Notes under the pieces: model-generated
What the model was told of the DNA's origin: nothing
What the model saw: the letters and a program-made list of their open reading frames with translations, nothing else
Database searches by the model: none
From: Megascapheus bottae
Lineage: Eukaryota; Chordata; Mammalia; Rodentia; Geomyidae
Assembly (NCBI GenBank): GCA_024803745.1
Contig: JANJXV010000013.1
Span: 57,807,602 to 57,871,601 of the forward strand
DNA length: 64,000 nucleotides
Direction: 5' to 3'
Shown: positions 13,021 through 26,800 of the stretch, piece after piece
Position numbering within the stretch: the stretch's first letter is position 1
Layout: each line of letters opens with the position of its first letter
Made by a program: the position numbers and the translations under genes

Positions 13021-13529
13021 ATAGCTCCACAGTCTGGTGGCTGGAAGTCTGGGGCCGGGTCAGGGGATGTGGCTCTCAAATAGTGAAGCAGCGGGAAGGT
13101 AAACAGTGGGGTGGCCTTATGTCACAACAACTTGCTCTGGTAAGATCCGGCCAAGAGTCCAGGAGAACTGCATCAATCCTCTCCAAGGGCAGCGTCCCAG
13201 TGGCCTACTCAGCTCCCACGAGGCCCAAGCTTTCAGCACGGCCACGGCCTTGACCGGTCCCCCCAGTGCACCAGGCCACAGGCCCAGTCAGGGAGCCCTT
13301 CCTTTCTTCCTTTCTCTAGGGTCATGAATCTTGTGCCTTCCTCTTCTCCTAGAGGCTTAACGTTCTCACCTCTGGCATTTACGTTGTTTAGAGGTGGCCT
13401 GGGGCCACACCCTAGCGGCCCCGCCGCCAAGCCCTCACACTGTGGGCCTGTGGGCCCCTCCTTGTGCTGTGGAACCCCCAGCCCATCCCTCTGTTCTCAC
13501 AGCAAAGCCGGGCTGCCTGACGTGTGCGG

Positions 13530-13580
<51 letters not shown>

Positions 13581-14429
13581 CATGTGCATCTGACAATCCA
13601 AGACAGCTTAAAAATGGACAAGCGTGTGTGAGGATAGAGGTGGACCTCTTCTCACGTGCAAGCCATTTCCTCACATAGCCCCAGTAAATTCCTTTCCTGG
13701 GCCACCCACAGGACAGCCACCAAGTGTTTCTGGCTCCCCCTGCTGTTCAGTGGTGGAATCTCCACCAATGGCGGAGCAGAGCTGGGAACCTGGTCTGTCT
13801 AGAGGCCTAGCACTCACCCTCTCTGAGGTGGGAGAACCCCAGCTCAAGGATAAGAAGTGGGCACTGAGGACAAACGTCAAGGCTTCCCTCTGGTCCAGAG
13901 GGTGATTATAGGAGTCCTCGATCCAGGGCCTCCGCCCCTGCCCATACCGTGCCTCGATGGAGAAAACCACAGGGACGCTTGCCCTGGGCCAGCAGCCACC
14001 ATGAGTGTCCTAAGACCAGAGGCTCAGCAATCAAACACACATGAGCACTGCACCCTGAGTGTCCCTTCACACACACACACAGAGGCATGCATAATATCTG
14101 CGTTTAGACATGTATTCACACCCACAGGCATGTACACCCATGCACACACCCATGCACACATACACTGTTTCCCAGCCTGTCCCAGGGCCCTGGGCTGGGT
14201 GAGGGCGTCCCTGCTAGCTGTGAGGGGGCGGGGGCTCAGCATGAGGGCAGGAAGGCCTCACCACGAAGGGTTTTGCAGACTGCTGGGAGCCCAAGGGAAG
14301 GTGGCTGCATTTGCATGCAGCATTTGTCAAAGCTCAGCTAGCTCCCTTTGTCCAGTGTGCAAAGCCTGGGGACAGTGGGGGAAAGTGGTAAGAGGCCGAC
14401 GCTGACCCAGTACCAACTCAGACCTCACC
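13021..14429. other. MUC2 immediate 3' flank; (GT)n and CA-rich tracts only
   Basis: It contains (GT)n at about 13535-13580 and a CA-rich tract at 14070-14165. No gene was recognised. Confidence 0.55.
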
Positions 14430-14587
14430 AGTACAGCATCTGCCTGCGTTTATTATCGGAAAGCAAAAGATGGAACGAAAAGTCAGAAAATAAATATCTG
14501 CAGAGAGGAAGCAAAGCGAGGATGCCTCAGGAAGCGAGGGTGCCGGGAGGGTCAGCAGGACCAGGCAGGGCCACGGAGGGGCCTTGC
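14430..14587 (-). other. MUC2: MUC2 3' UTR (approximate)
   Basis: Short 3' UTR between TGA and the predicted cleavage site 15-25 bp past the AATAAA. The 3' end is estimated. Confidence 0.65.
14449..14454 (-). terminator. MUC2: Polyadenylation signal AATAAA of MUC2
   Basis: Canonical AATAAA on the minus strand, 134 bp after the stop codon, followed downstream by a G/T-rich stretch (CTGGTGAGGTCTGAG). It is the only canonical signal I saw close to the stop. Confidence 0.8.
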
Positions 14588-14807
14588 TCAATTCTCCCCC
14601 CACCGGGGGCCGGAGCGCCGGACCCGGCCTCGCTGAGCCTGGGGCAGCACGCAGACGGTGTCCTGGCACAGGCAGCTCTCTATGTGCGTGTAGGTGTGCG
14701 TCAGCGAGCGGCCGTCGGGGCAGTCCAGGGCCACCTCACGCTGACTGGTCTTGTCCTCCTTGCAGCAAGAGCATTTGTGGTCCAGGGACTGGACCTGGGC
14801 AGAGTAC
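14588..14807 (-). CDS. MUC2: MUC2 exon 49: cystine knot end and stop
   Basis: 220 nt, residues 5565-5637 and TGA at 14588-14590. It encodes [19 protein letters not shown] and [18 protein letters not shown], then a basic tail. Confidence 0.96.
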
Positions 14808-17800
14808 CTGGGGCGGGAAGGTGGCGAGGAGCGTGGCGTGAGGGCCAGCTCTCCGTGGGCCGCTCCCAGGGCTCCCTCCGCACCCCAGACACGCAAAGCC
14901 CAGGACTCACATGGCAAACGTCCCGCAGGACCCAGAGCAGTAGTTCATGCTGACGTTCTTGGCGCAGCCTTCATATTCGACTTCCTTTATGACCGGAATG
15001 GTAGAGCAGGGAATTCTGGTCTTATTGTGGGAGGGAATGCCTACGGAGCACAGTGGGGCATGGCTGGGGCCTCAGGCCGGCCCTCCCTCCACAAACATGG
15101 CCACAGGCCGGCCCTCCACACCACCCAACGCCCCTCTACAAACACACACTGGGCTCTCACGTCTTCTGTTTCCTGGCCAGCCTCAGGGCAGGGGACGTGC
15201 TGCAGGGACAGTTCTCTGGGCCCCTGGCCTCCCCGGGCCCTCTGGGCTGAGCCTGTGACTATACTCACATGTCTTACAGCATCCGTTGGGCATGAATGTG
15301 ATGGAGCCCTAGAGGGAGAAGAGAGCAAACTGAGACCTGGAGCCCAGGGGGTGCAGGAGAGTCCCCGGCAGAGCCTCCTGGCCTCTGTAGGGGCCAGGGG
15401 CCACCGTCCCAAACCCAGGAGCAGCCCCCCAGTTCCAGCGCAGCACACACGGCCCACTTGGGGGGCCCACTCACTGGGACACAGCTGCTCTCATCAAACT
15501 CAGGGCACATGATTTTGGAGACTAAGGAGGTGAGCTGGTTGTTGATTTTCGTGCAGCTGAAGTAGGTACACTTGTCGTCCAGGTTTTCCCGTGATTCTCC
15601 CGGCTGCAAGAAGAATAGGGTCAGAGCGACAGCCGCAGACGGGGACGCGCCACGGGCAGCCCTGACAGGCCAGAAACATGCAACAGATGGAGCTTCTCAC
15701 ACCCAGCGGCCCGTGGCCACTGGACAAGGGACACCAGGGTCAGGCTTCGCCTGCCATCACACAATCTCAAAGGGGATGCCAGGTTCTGAACCCAAACCAG
15801 GGGAGCGGCCTCTGGTGCTTTAACTTTGACTTTGGGCACTCCAGAGAAGGGAGAATCAACTCCCTTTTATTTCAAGCTTCTGGCCTTGGCAGCTCCAGGA
15901 CCCTGGTGCCATGCCAGGACAAGGGCCTCAGTTGGCACACTGCCATTTTCGTAGGCTTTCCCTCAGCTGGCAGCAGGCACTGCAGAATCTGCCCCACAAC
16001 CCTGGGCACCACCCCGACGGCCACCAAGCCCACCTCTAGAATGATCAACTGGCCATTGGGCCTCTCCACGACACACTTGGTCTGCTGGCACTTCTTGCAG
16101 CATTCACCAGGAACTTCCACGAGGTCAAAGCCCTGTGGACACAGATGGGTTCAGGCTGAGCTCTCAGGACTGGCTCAGCACCCCACACGTCCCTTGGGGG
16201 TGCCAGAACCCCCACTTGGGGCGAACCCACAGCCTGGGCAAGTAGAGGCAGAGAGGTGGGGATAGACACTGGTTGAGCAGGAAAAGATGAAGGCACCGGC
16301 TTTTCTGGAAGATGGGAAGCAGTAGACTGAGGCTGGGCGGAGGCAGGGGCCGTGGCTCATGAAGCAAATGGAGGGAGAGGCTTTGGCTTATGGGGTAGAC
16401 TGAGGCAGGGTGGGGATCAGGCCAGTGGCTTACAGGGCTGCAGGAGCTGTTGCAGGGCACGTGGGTGCAGGAGATGACGTTGAACTGGGTGCTGTTGTCC
16501 ACGGCATGGGTGCACTTGCAGTCCTCACACTTGGAGGAGTACACTGGAGAGCCAGGCTGTGGGCACGGGCAGATGTGACCTGGATGCTCCGGCCAGCCCC
16601 ACGACCTCCCTTCCCAGGTCCCGTGCAGCCCCTCATCCCCATGCCCAGGGACCAGAGCTGGGCCATCTCTCCCCATCCCCCGCCCGGCATCCCAGCCCAG
16701 GGCCCACCTGGTACTCCGCGTTCTGGTGCACACACACTCCCTTGGGCACTTGAGAAACAAAGAGCCAAAAAAGGTCACCAGAGGTCATCCTGAGCATCCG
16801 CCAGCCCAGCCCCATGGCGCGAGAGGCAGGCCCAGAGCAGGGGAGAGGCACACCACCCCCGGCCAAGGGGCACCCCAGCCCGCCAAGGGAGGCAGCCCCT
16901 GCCACAGCCCAAGCCACCTGCTGCCCCGTCCCGCCCTCCCCACCTACCACAGGAGTAGACTGGACAACACCGTCCAGGCACCACCTTGCTCTTCACCTCG
17001 AATCCCAGCAGGCACAAGGGGGGCTCCTCTTGGCATAGACTGGTGTTGCACTCTGGAGGGGGGCAGATAAGCGATGCTGAGGTTGACTGACGCCCCACAA
17101 TCAGGGCTCCACTGCCCACCACAAATGTCTGCCCAGACGTCGGCCGGCCCACCCTGCTCTGGCCAGTCTCGGAAGCAGGGGTGCCCACTGGCCACCCTCA
17201 GCCCATGGCCTTTTGGGTGGGCACATTCTGAGCTCGCAGGAGGGGACAACAGGAAGCCCCACCTGTGCTCCACAGTGCTGGGAGCCCTGGGAGGGACACA
17301 GGGACTCTGCCAAGGGGTGGCCTTACTGCATGAGGAGATGCCGCAGCAGGCGTCAGCGGGGTTGAGCTCTGTGACCAGGTAGGTGCCGTCCTCTGTGCAC
17401 TGGGAGGGGCCGTTCTGCTTGCACACTCGGGGCTGGCAGACGATGCCGCTCCCGCCCTCCAGGCAGACACAGTCCTTGCAGTCGAACGTGAAGCGCTCCC
17501 CGAACTACAGGGAGAGTGGAGAGGAGGCAGAGGCCAGGGTAGGCTGCACCATGGCGGAGCCGGGCTAGCCAGGGACAAAGGTCCTGATGTGCAGCCAGTG
17601 AGGGGCCCCTTGAGAAAGCCCAGTCCCTCCCTGCCTCCCAGCTCCTGGAACAGGTTCTGGAACTGCCACTGCTCATTCTGAACATGCTACCACACTGCTA
17701 TGGCAGGCTCACCTGCATGTGCCAATGGGTACTGGCACCTGGCAACCACAGAACCCAGAGAAAGAGTCACCCACATGGCCATAACCGTATACAGAAGACA

Positions 17801-20800
17801 GCGCTAGCATAGCCCAGGGTGTCACCTCATACTTCCATCATGTGACTGGTGGATGGGTGGTTAGGTACATGGATAGATGGATGGGTGGGTGGATGGATGG
17901 ATGGATGGATTGATGGATGGATAGATGGATGGATCGATGGATGGATGGGTAGACAGGTAGATGAATGACAGATGGTTGGTGGGTGGGCATATGTGCATAT
18001 GTGTGGGTGGACGGATGGATGGATAGATAAATGAATGGATGGATGGGTGGGCATATGGGTGGGTGGGTGGATAAATGAATATATGTGTGGGTAGATGGAT
18101 GGATGGATAGATGGATGGATGGATGGATGGATAAGTGGATGAGTGGATGGATGGATGGATGGATGGATGGATGGATGGATGGATTGATGGATGGATAGAT
18201 GGATGGATCGATGGATGGATGGGTAGACAGGTAGATGAATGACGGATGGTTGGTGGGTGGGAATATGTGCATATGTGTGGGTGGACGGATGGATAGATAG
18301 ATAAATGAATGGATGGATGGGTGGGCATATGGGTGGGTGGGTGGATAAATGAATATATGGGTGGGTAGATGGATGAATGGATGGATGGATGGATGGATGG
18401 ATGGATGGATAGACTATAGGTGAATGATGGATGGATAGGGTATGGGCATATCGATGTGTGGATGGTTGGAGGGGTGGGTGAATGAATGGGTGGGTGGGTA
18501 GATGTATGAAAGGATGGATGGGTGGATGGGTATGCGTTTATATATATATATATTTATATGGATGAAGGGATGGATGGATAGGTGTATGTTTGTATATATA
18601 TGGATGGATAGATAAGTGGATGGGTAGGTGGGTGGATGGATGGATGGATAAGTGGATGGGTAGGTAGATGGATGGATGGATGGATGGATGGATGGATGGA
18701 TGGATAAGTGGATGGATGATAGATGATGGCTAGGTGGATAGTGAATGGATGAATGGATGATTAGAGAGATGAATAAATAAATAGATCGATGGATGATGTC
18801 CAGGTGGATAGATGATGTCTGGACAGATGAACTAATGAACAGGTGTATAAATGTATGGATGAATACAGATGCGTGATGGATGGGTAGATGATAGATGGGT
18901 AGATAGTGGATGGATGGATGAATGGATGGATTGATTGATCGATAGATTGATGAAACAACAGATGGGAGACAGAGGCATAAATGCACCAAATAGACAGATG
19001 GATGAGAGGTAGATAATGAATGGATTGAATGGATGGGTGAATGATGGATAGATGGATAAATGGATGGGTAGTTAGAGAGACAGATGGCTGTTCTTGCTAG
19101 CTCAGCCTTCAATAACTTAGGTGACTCTGCTCAGTCCTTGAGGCTCCCAGGTCCTCACAGCCACTTGGCTCTACCCCTCCAAAGTTCAGGACTTGTAGAA
19201 TTGGTAGAATCCCTAGCCCCTAGCTACAATAAAGAATGCCTGGGCCGGGAGTTTGGCCTAGTGGTAGAGTGCTCGCCTAGCATGCATGAAGACCAGGGCT
19301 CAATTCCTCAGTACCACATTCATAGAAAAAGACAGAAGTGGTGCTGTGGCTCAAGTGGAGACCATTGGCCTTGAGGAAAACCCAAGGACAATACTCAGGC
19401 CCTGAGTTCAAGCCCCAGGACTGGCAAAAGCAAAAACAAACACACAAAAAAGAATGCCTACCTCTCTGGGCACATTGTCGGGTCCCATGCAGCCTAGGGG
19501 GAGGAAAGAAGCAAAGTCAGGGGGCATAGTCCTTGGGGAGCCCAGCCCAGCCTCGGGGTACGTGGGGGGAGCAGGAGAGACATACCGCATGTCTCCACGC
19601 AAACATCAAAGCCAGGGGCGTAGTTAATGGTGCCTTCAGGACAGAAGCAGCCTTCCACCAGGCTTGTGGAGTCCTGCTGGGTGGGACTGAGGGACCAGGA
19701 GAGTCATCAGAAGCAAGTGTGTGGCAAGCAGGTGGGACTGGGGACCCTATGGGGCCGGTGAGTGGGGTCAGAGTCATTCTGCTGGTGAATTCTCAAGCCA
19801 CATACCTGGACTTGCAGGTGGGCTCTTCGGTGGGACCACAGGCCCGGTACTCCCTGTGGGACGGGCACGTCATAGCTGTGGGAAGAAGAAAATCAGAAGG
19901 AGGAAGGCCACCCTGCCCTGAGTGACAGAGTAGCCCAGCTCTGCCCATGTGGACGTCACCCAACTCCTGCAGTGAGGGGACAGCTGCAGCCTCTCAGCCT
20001 CTGCCCCACCCCCATGACGACCCCGCTGGGCCCTGAGGCTAATGGAGTTTCAGCAGCCTAGCACCTCCAGGCTGTCCTCACCGCCTCGAGGCCCCAAGCA
20101 CCTGAACCTATCTTCAGGATGGGCTTGGCACAGGCAGAGCCCCGAGCCAGGGCTCTAGCCTGCAGGCCGAGGCAAGGACAAGAAGCAGGGACACTCACGG
20201 CAGGCCCCTTGGGTGTGGTTCCGCCAATCAATGCAGACGCCCTCCTGAGCGCAGAGGGCCGCATAGATCTGCACACTGGCACACTCCAGACCACCATCGG
20301 GCACAAAGCAACTGTCAAAAACGCAGGCGTCGTAGTAGTGCTTGGGGGGCACCACGGCGTGGCAGGGCGCGAACAAACTGTGGGGGAAACGGTCACAGCC
20401 ACACTCAGGTGGGCACCCCTGGGCCCAGGCACCCTGCCACCTCCTCTCCCACACTCTCCTCGCCTCCCACCTGCCCCCTCTGTCCTAGAGCTTGGCCTGC
20501 GCTGGCCAAGGGGGCACCTGGGGTGACAGAAGGGGCAGAGGGACGGGAGGCAGAGACATGGCTCTCCACAGCCAGGCAGCCAGAGCTGAAGACCACAGAC
20601 CTGGGTGCTCACTAGCGCTCAGAATGCCCCCCGGCCACTCTGTGGGGCACACGCAGCACCCTCTTGACCGGGGCAAGGCATGCCTTCCCTGTGGCTGCCA
20701 GCTCCGAGCACACACCAGCCTCTCTGCTGCCAGCACTGAACGCTAGAGCTGTGTGGTCAGCTGACCTGCCCGGGCCCTCCAGCTCAGCTGAGCCCACGCC

Positions 20801-23800
20801 ATGCCGAGAGGGGTGAGCACGTGGAGTGCAAAGGACACAGGGGTTATCAGAAGGCAGGATACAAGAAGTCAGTCTTGTGCCCCCATGGCCTGGCACTCCA
20901 CCCCCCACCTCTGCTCTCACAGCCCCACTCTCAGGCTGGGCCTGGCTCCCCGTTTGGAGATGCCAGGCCGGTGGAGCGGGGCGGTCCGTAGCTCCTCCGA
21001 GGCCCAAGCTTTCCCCAGGCCAGGCAGACAGATCACCTGCCCTTGATGAGCTGGCAGAGAGGAGAGCCAGGGCAGTCCTTGGGTGGAGTTGGTTTTTGGA
21101 GCCCTGAAGTGGTGGTGGCCGGGCGCTTGGTTGTGGAGTCAGCGTGGGGACAGTGTGGCTTGGAGGGGTCATTCACCACCCAGTGGTCGGCAGACAGCTC
21201 ACAGTCGGAGACAATCTCCCCGCTGGGCAGCACGCAGTCGTCTGCGGTGTTGTTGGTGCAGGTGCCTGCACCGGGAGAAGGGCATGTCCTGTCAGACAAA
21301 CCCTGGGCACCTCCCCTTCTCCAGCCAGGCACCCAGTGTCCTGCTCGGCCAGGCTGAGGACAGCGGCCAGGCGACATCAGGGGCCAGTGCCGCAGCAGAG
21401 GAGCACGGGGCTCAGGGCAGGGCTGGCAGGCACTCACACCCAGCCTCACCCTCCTGTGCCCTCCAGGGCATGGACAGGGCCCCAAAGCTCACCGCACTGG
21501 CCCTTGGTGTTGTTGCCAAAAAACTGGTAGGGCAGCCTGATGGAGAAGGCCAGGCCATTGTAGGAGATGAGAGCGCCCAGCCTGGAGATGTTCACCACGA
21601 AGTTGATGCCTGATTCGTACACCTGCACCCCATACTTCTGGTAGGGCAATGCCACCGCCTGCTTGTTGACCTGCACCTGTAGCCAGCACACCCGGGTCAG
21701 GGAGGGTCCCTGGGCGGGTGGCTGAGCCTGACCTCACCTGGGCCTTCTCATCAGGCAGGCCACACTGCACCTTGGGCTGGCGCCACCCCCCTATGGCCTG
21801 AGGGGTGGAGGTGTCCCCTCCCCCTTCCTAGGAGTCCCAGAGAAGTTGGAGCCCAATGTTGGAGGTAGGGCTCCCGTCATGGGACTGCCCCATGGGTGCA
21901 GGGGTCCACTGGGCCCCACACCTCGTCGTCTGCTGCCTGGGGGCCCCACTGTGGGCCCGTGGCACTGCTGCACGCACACACCTGCATCTTGATGGGCGTC
22001 ATCTCCACGGTCTTGATGAGCACCTCCTGGGTCTCGTGGCGCACGATGAGCGTGCGGGGGCAGGACACCTTGTCATTGATGTCGCAGTGGTAGTTGTCGA
22101 TGTACACCCCGAAGTTGTCCACGGTCGGGGAGATCTCCTCCACCAGCACGTAGGTGCAGTTGCCCTGGTAGCTGTAGTACAGCCCGTCGAAGGTCATGTA
22201 GTGTGGGTCGCCCCAGCCGGTGCAGTAACCTGCGGAGAGGGCAGGGGCAAGGCAGGGACTGGAGAGGGGGCGGGGGGGGCTGGCACCAATGGGGGCTGAG
22301 GCAGAGCCTGGAGCAAGGTCATGCTCAGGAGTCAGACAGGCTGGAAGAACTGGTGGGAACAGAGGGGGCAGAAAAGTCCAGCTCCTGGGCTGGGATGGAC
22401 AGCTTCTGAGCTGGAGTGGGCCTGGCAGCCCCTCGTCCCAGGAAGTGCCTGCCCTGCCTGTCAGGTGACATCTGGAGGACAGGGGCTGAGGAGGGCAGGG
22501 AGTCCTCCTCAGAGGACTTAGCCCTCAGCAGAGGCTTAGCAACCGGCTCTGGAGCCTCAGGGCCTTCTGCACCGTCCTAGGGAAGGAGGGTGGGGCGGGC
22601 AGTCCCTTGGTGCCCACGGGCTTACAGTCACACTCCCAGTGCCAGCAGCAGTGGTCAGGATCCTCTACACGCACGGGCGGCAGGCCGTTGGAGCACGTGG
22701 GCTTGGGTGGGGGGTCACACTTCACCTTCTCAATCTCCACCGTGTTGTTGTACTTGCACGTGGCCATGTAGCACTCACACAACCACCAGGTCTCGTTCAC
22801 CTGTGAGCGCAGGAGGATGGGTGTGGTCAGCCGGGGTGCAGGAGGGAGGGAGGGCTTCCGGCAGCTGGAACTCCGCATGCCACGGCCTGGGCTGAGTCAC
22901 ACTCTCAGCTAGTGGCCAAAGGCAACCTCGTGGGTCGTGAGAGGCCAGCACCTGGCGGGACACTGCCCAAGGTGCAGCTGGGTGATAGAGCAGCAGCTGC
23001 CTCTTGAGTGGGAGGCCCCGTGATGCCCAGAGTTCAAGCTCCAGCACCACTAGAAAAGAAAGTCGCTAGTCTTGCTAGAGATGGCGCGACGTTGGGGATG
23101 AGACACCTAGCAGGACCAGGAAGGCAGCGCCTGCGACCATGAATGCCAAGCACGGGTCAACCCAGGGCCAGAGGGATGAAGTCCTATGCACAGCCCACTG
23201 ACCTGTCTGGGGGGGTCAAAGTCTGGGCAGTCGGCAGGCGGCTTCGTGCTTGTGCTGATGGTGGTGGGAGGTGTGGTGGTGGGAGGTGTGGTGGTTGGGG
23301 AGGGGGTAGTGGTGGGAGGTGTGGTGGTTGGGGAGGGGGTGGACGGGCAGGGCCAGGTGGTTGTGTAGATCTGGCAGTCCTCAGTGCAGTTGGCTTGATA
23401 GCACTGGCCCGCAGAGGTTCGGTTGTAGATCACCTCTCCTGCAAGGGAAGAGGAGAAACGATGCTCACTGCACCCACAGCAGAGGGCCACAGCGGGAACC
23501 CACGGAATTACGTCCCTCGTGGTACTACCCCAGGCCACATGTCAATGCATGAGGATGGGAAGCCTCCGAGAGACCATTTGGGTCTGAGGGTGTCACTGCA
23601 GTGGGGTGAGCACAGCAGCACTGTTGCCTTGATAGGACAGACCCAAGCTGGCCAGCAACGTGCCCTGCCTTGACACACGAGACCCTCTGTCAGGACACCC
23701 GCCACCTCCTCAGCAGTGTTAACATTTTCAGGCTTCACAGGCTTAAGAACTGTAGGCTAAATAACCCTCTGTTCTTTATGAACTGTCTGGTCTCAAGTAC

Positions 23801-26800
23801 CTTGTTAAAGAGGAAATGAACTAATACACCCCACCATTCCCCACTCGAGTCTTGACCTCCAAAGATACCTGACCCCTAGACAAGTGGGATTAGTCTCAGT
23901 GTTACCCACCCACAGGCCTCCAGCCTCCTAAAGTCTGCACGCTCCTGGCTTGGACCTTGCCCTGATTGCTAGCCCACCAGCAAGGGCCAAGCGGCCTGAG
24001 TGTTGATGTGGAACACGGTGGGTACCTGGGCTATAGAATATGTCCTCCAGCACACAGCAGGTGATCTGCATGGATGTGGTGATAGGCGACGTGAGCGGGC
24101 TGGCCGTGGCACTGGAGCCCCAGGAGACCGAAGTACTGGTGGTCAGCAGAGTGGTGGGGGTAGAGGAGGAGGGTGGTGTCTGTGAGGGAGTGCTCGGGGG
24201 GCCCGTTGGCACGGTGGAGGGGGGCAAGGGCGTGGATGGTGATGTTGTGGTGGAGGGAGGCGTTCCTGTCAAAATAGGGGTTGTAAGTTAGACCCGGGAC
24301 TGAGCTGCAGGCCGGGGCACAGGGCCACCGCCGGCTGGAGGAATGGCACCACAGGTGACAAGGCTGCATGTCCATTTCTCAGACACATTCGTGTCAAAGC
24401 AGACTAGGCAGGGCTTCGGGAAGCCCCAGAACAGGCTGGCAAAGGCTGTTGTCCACCATTGGTGTCTGGTCCACCTGGGAGTGCTGTGGTACCTACCCTC
24501 AGAGAGGCTCCGAAGGCCCCCAAGGAGGGAGACACAGATGAGTGGGAATTACCCCCCCACTCCTGCCCCCATGCACACCAGGGTATCCTGGGAAGGCTTA
24601 GCCCATGAAGCACCACTACAGAGAGGGGCCAAGGAGGACAGGACTGAACCTGTGCCCAGGCAAAGCTGATCCCTGGGAAAGGTGAGCCCTTCACTCCGCT
24701 GCCCACAGGCCAGGCTTCAAAGGCAGGGTAGGCCCACTGAGCCCATTGAAAGCCACCCTATGCAGCTAGGACACCAGAAGTACTGGCCCAAGTTCAGATT
24801 CTGAGGACACAGAGCGCCTCAGGAAGAAGAGCAGCTGCTCTGGACAAGGAGGAATAGGGGTGGGGCCGCCTGTCTGTTGATGAGGAGGGTAGTGGGGATA
24901 GCTGAAACATGGAACGCAGATTCCCCACCTGGAGAGAATGGACTCCCCCTGGGGCAGTGACAAAGGACAATAGTGTGTGACATGTCAAAGAAGCACAAGG
25001 TATCCAGGGTGACAGAGGCTGAGGCTGATACTAGACTGAGGGGGGAGGATGTGGGGAGGTGAGGGGTGGCTTACCTGTGGAGGTTGGAGCAGAAGTCTTC
25101 GGAGTGGTAGGGACAGGGGTTGGCTGGGTAGGCGATGTTGTTGGAGGGGTGGAAGTGGGAGTTGTGGTTGGAGGTGTTGATGTTGAAGGGGTGGATGTGG
25201 AAGTTGGTGGGGTTGGAGTAGTTGTTGGAGAAGTGGTGGATGGGGTAGTTGTTGTGGTTGGAGGTGTTGGAAAAGTGGTGGATGGGGTAGTTGTTGTGGT
25301 TGGAGGTGTTGTAGAAGTAGTGGACGTGGAAGGTGTTGTGCTTGGAGTTGGTGAAGAAGTAGTGGATGGGGTAGTTGTTGATTCTGGAGGTGTTGGAGAA
25401 GTGGTGGATGGGGTAGTGGTTGTGGTTGAAGGTGTTGGAGAAGTGGTGGATGGGGTAGTTGTTTCTGGAGGTGTTGGAGAAGTGGTGGATGGGGTAGTGG
25501 TTGTTTCTGGAGGTGTTGGAGAAGTGGTCGTTGGGGTAGTTGTAGTTGAAGGTGTTGATGTTGAAGTGGAAGTTGGTAGGGTTGGAGTTGGTGGAAGAGT
25601 GGTAGATGTGGAAGTTGGTGGGGTTGGAGGTGTTGGAGAAGTGGTGGATGGGGTAGTTGTTTCTGAAGGTGTTGGAGAAGTGGTGGATGGGGTAGTGGTT
25701 GTTTCTGGAGGTGTTGGAGAAGTGGTGGATGGGGTAGTGGTTGTAGTTGGAGGTGTTAGAGCAGTGGTGGATGGGGTAGTAGTTGTGGTTGGAGGTGTTG
25801 GAGAAGTGGTGGAAGGGGTAGTTGTAGTTGAAGGTGTTGATGTTGAAGTGGAAGTTGGTAGGGTTGGAGTTGGTGGAAGAGTGGTAGATGTGGAAGTTGG
25901 TGGGGTTGGAGGTGTTGGAGAAGTGGTGGATGGGGTAGTTGTTTCTGAAGGTGTTGGAGAAGTGGTGGATGGAGCAGTGGTTGTTTCTGGAGGTGTTGGA
26001 GAAGTGGTGGATGGGGTAGTGGTTGTAGTTGGAGGTGTTAGAGCAGTGGTGGATGGGGTAGTAGTTGTGGTTGGAGGTGTTGGAGAAGTGGTCGTTGGGG
26101 TAGTTGTAGTTGAAGGTGTTGATGTTGAAGTGGAAGTTGGTAGGGTTGGAGTTGGTGGAAGAGTGGTAGATGTGGAAGTTGGTGGGGTTGGAGTTGGTGG
26201 AGAAGTGGTGGATGGGGTAGTTGTTGTTTCTGGAGGTGTTGGAGAAGTGGTGGATGGGGTAGTTGTAGTTGGAGGTGTGACTGGAGAAGTGGTGGATGAG
26301 GTAGTTGTTTCTGGAGGTGTTGGAGAAGTGGTGGATGGGGTAGTAGTTGTTTCTGGAGGTGTTAGAGCAGTGGTGGATGGGGTAGTGGTTGTTTCTGGAG
26401 GTGTTGGAGAAGTGGTGGATGGGGTAGTGGTTGTGGTTGGAGGTGTTGTAGAAGTGGTGGATGGGGTAGTGGTTGTGGTTGAAGGTGTTGGAGAAGTAGT
26501 GGATGGGGTAGTTGTTGTTTCTGGAGGTGTTGGAGAAGTGGTGGATGGGGTAGTTGTAGTTGGAGGTGTGACTGGAGAAGTGGTGGATGGGGTAGTTGTT
26601 TCTGGAGGTGTTGGAGAAGTGATGGATGGGGTAGTGGTTGTTTCTGGAGGTGTTGGAGAAGTGGTGGATGGGGTAGTGGTTGTGGTTGGAGGTGTTGTAG
26701 AAGTGGTGGATGGGGTAGTGGTTGTGGTTGAAGGTGTTGGAGAAGTAGTGGATGGGGTAGTTGTTTCTGGAGGTGTTGGAGAAGTGGTGGATGGGGTAGT

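Noticed and set aside
1..14429. Exons of MUC5AC
   Set aside because: MUC5AC is expected beyond this side, but no signal-peptide/D1 pattern was seen on the minus strand.
14751..15512. 253-codon plus-strand ORF over the last MUC2 exons
   Set aside because: It is antisense to conserved cystine-knot exons, with no independent signal.
17838..19112. His/Pro/Ser-rich minus-strand ORFs over the GGAT array
   Set aside because: Translation of a tetramer microsatellite inside an intron.
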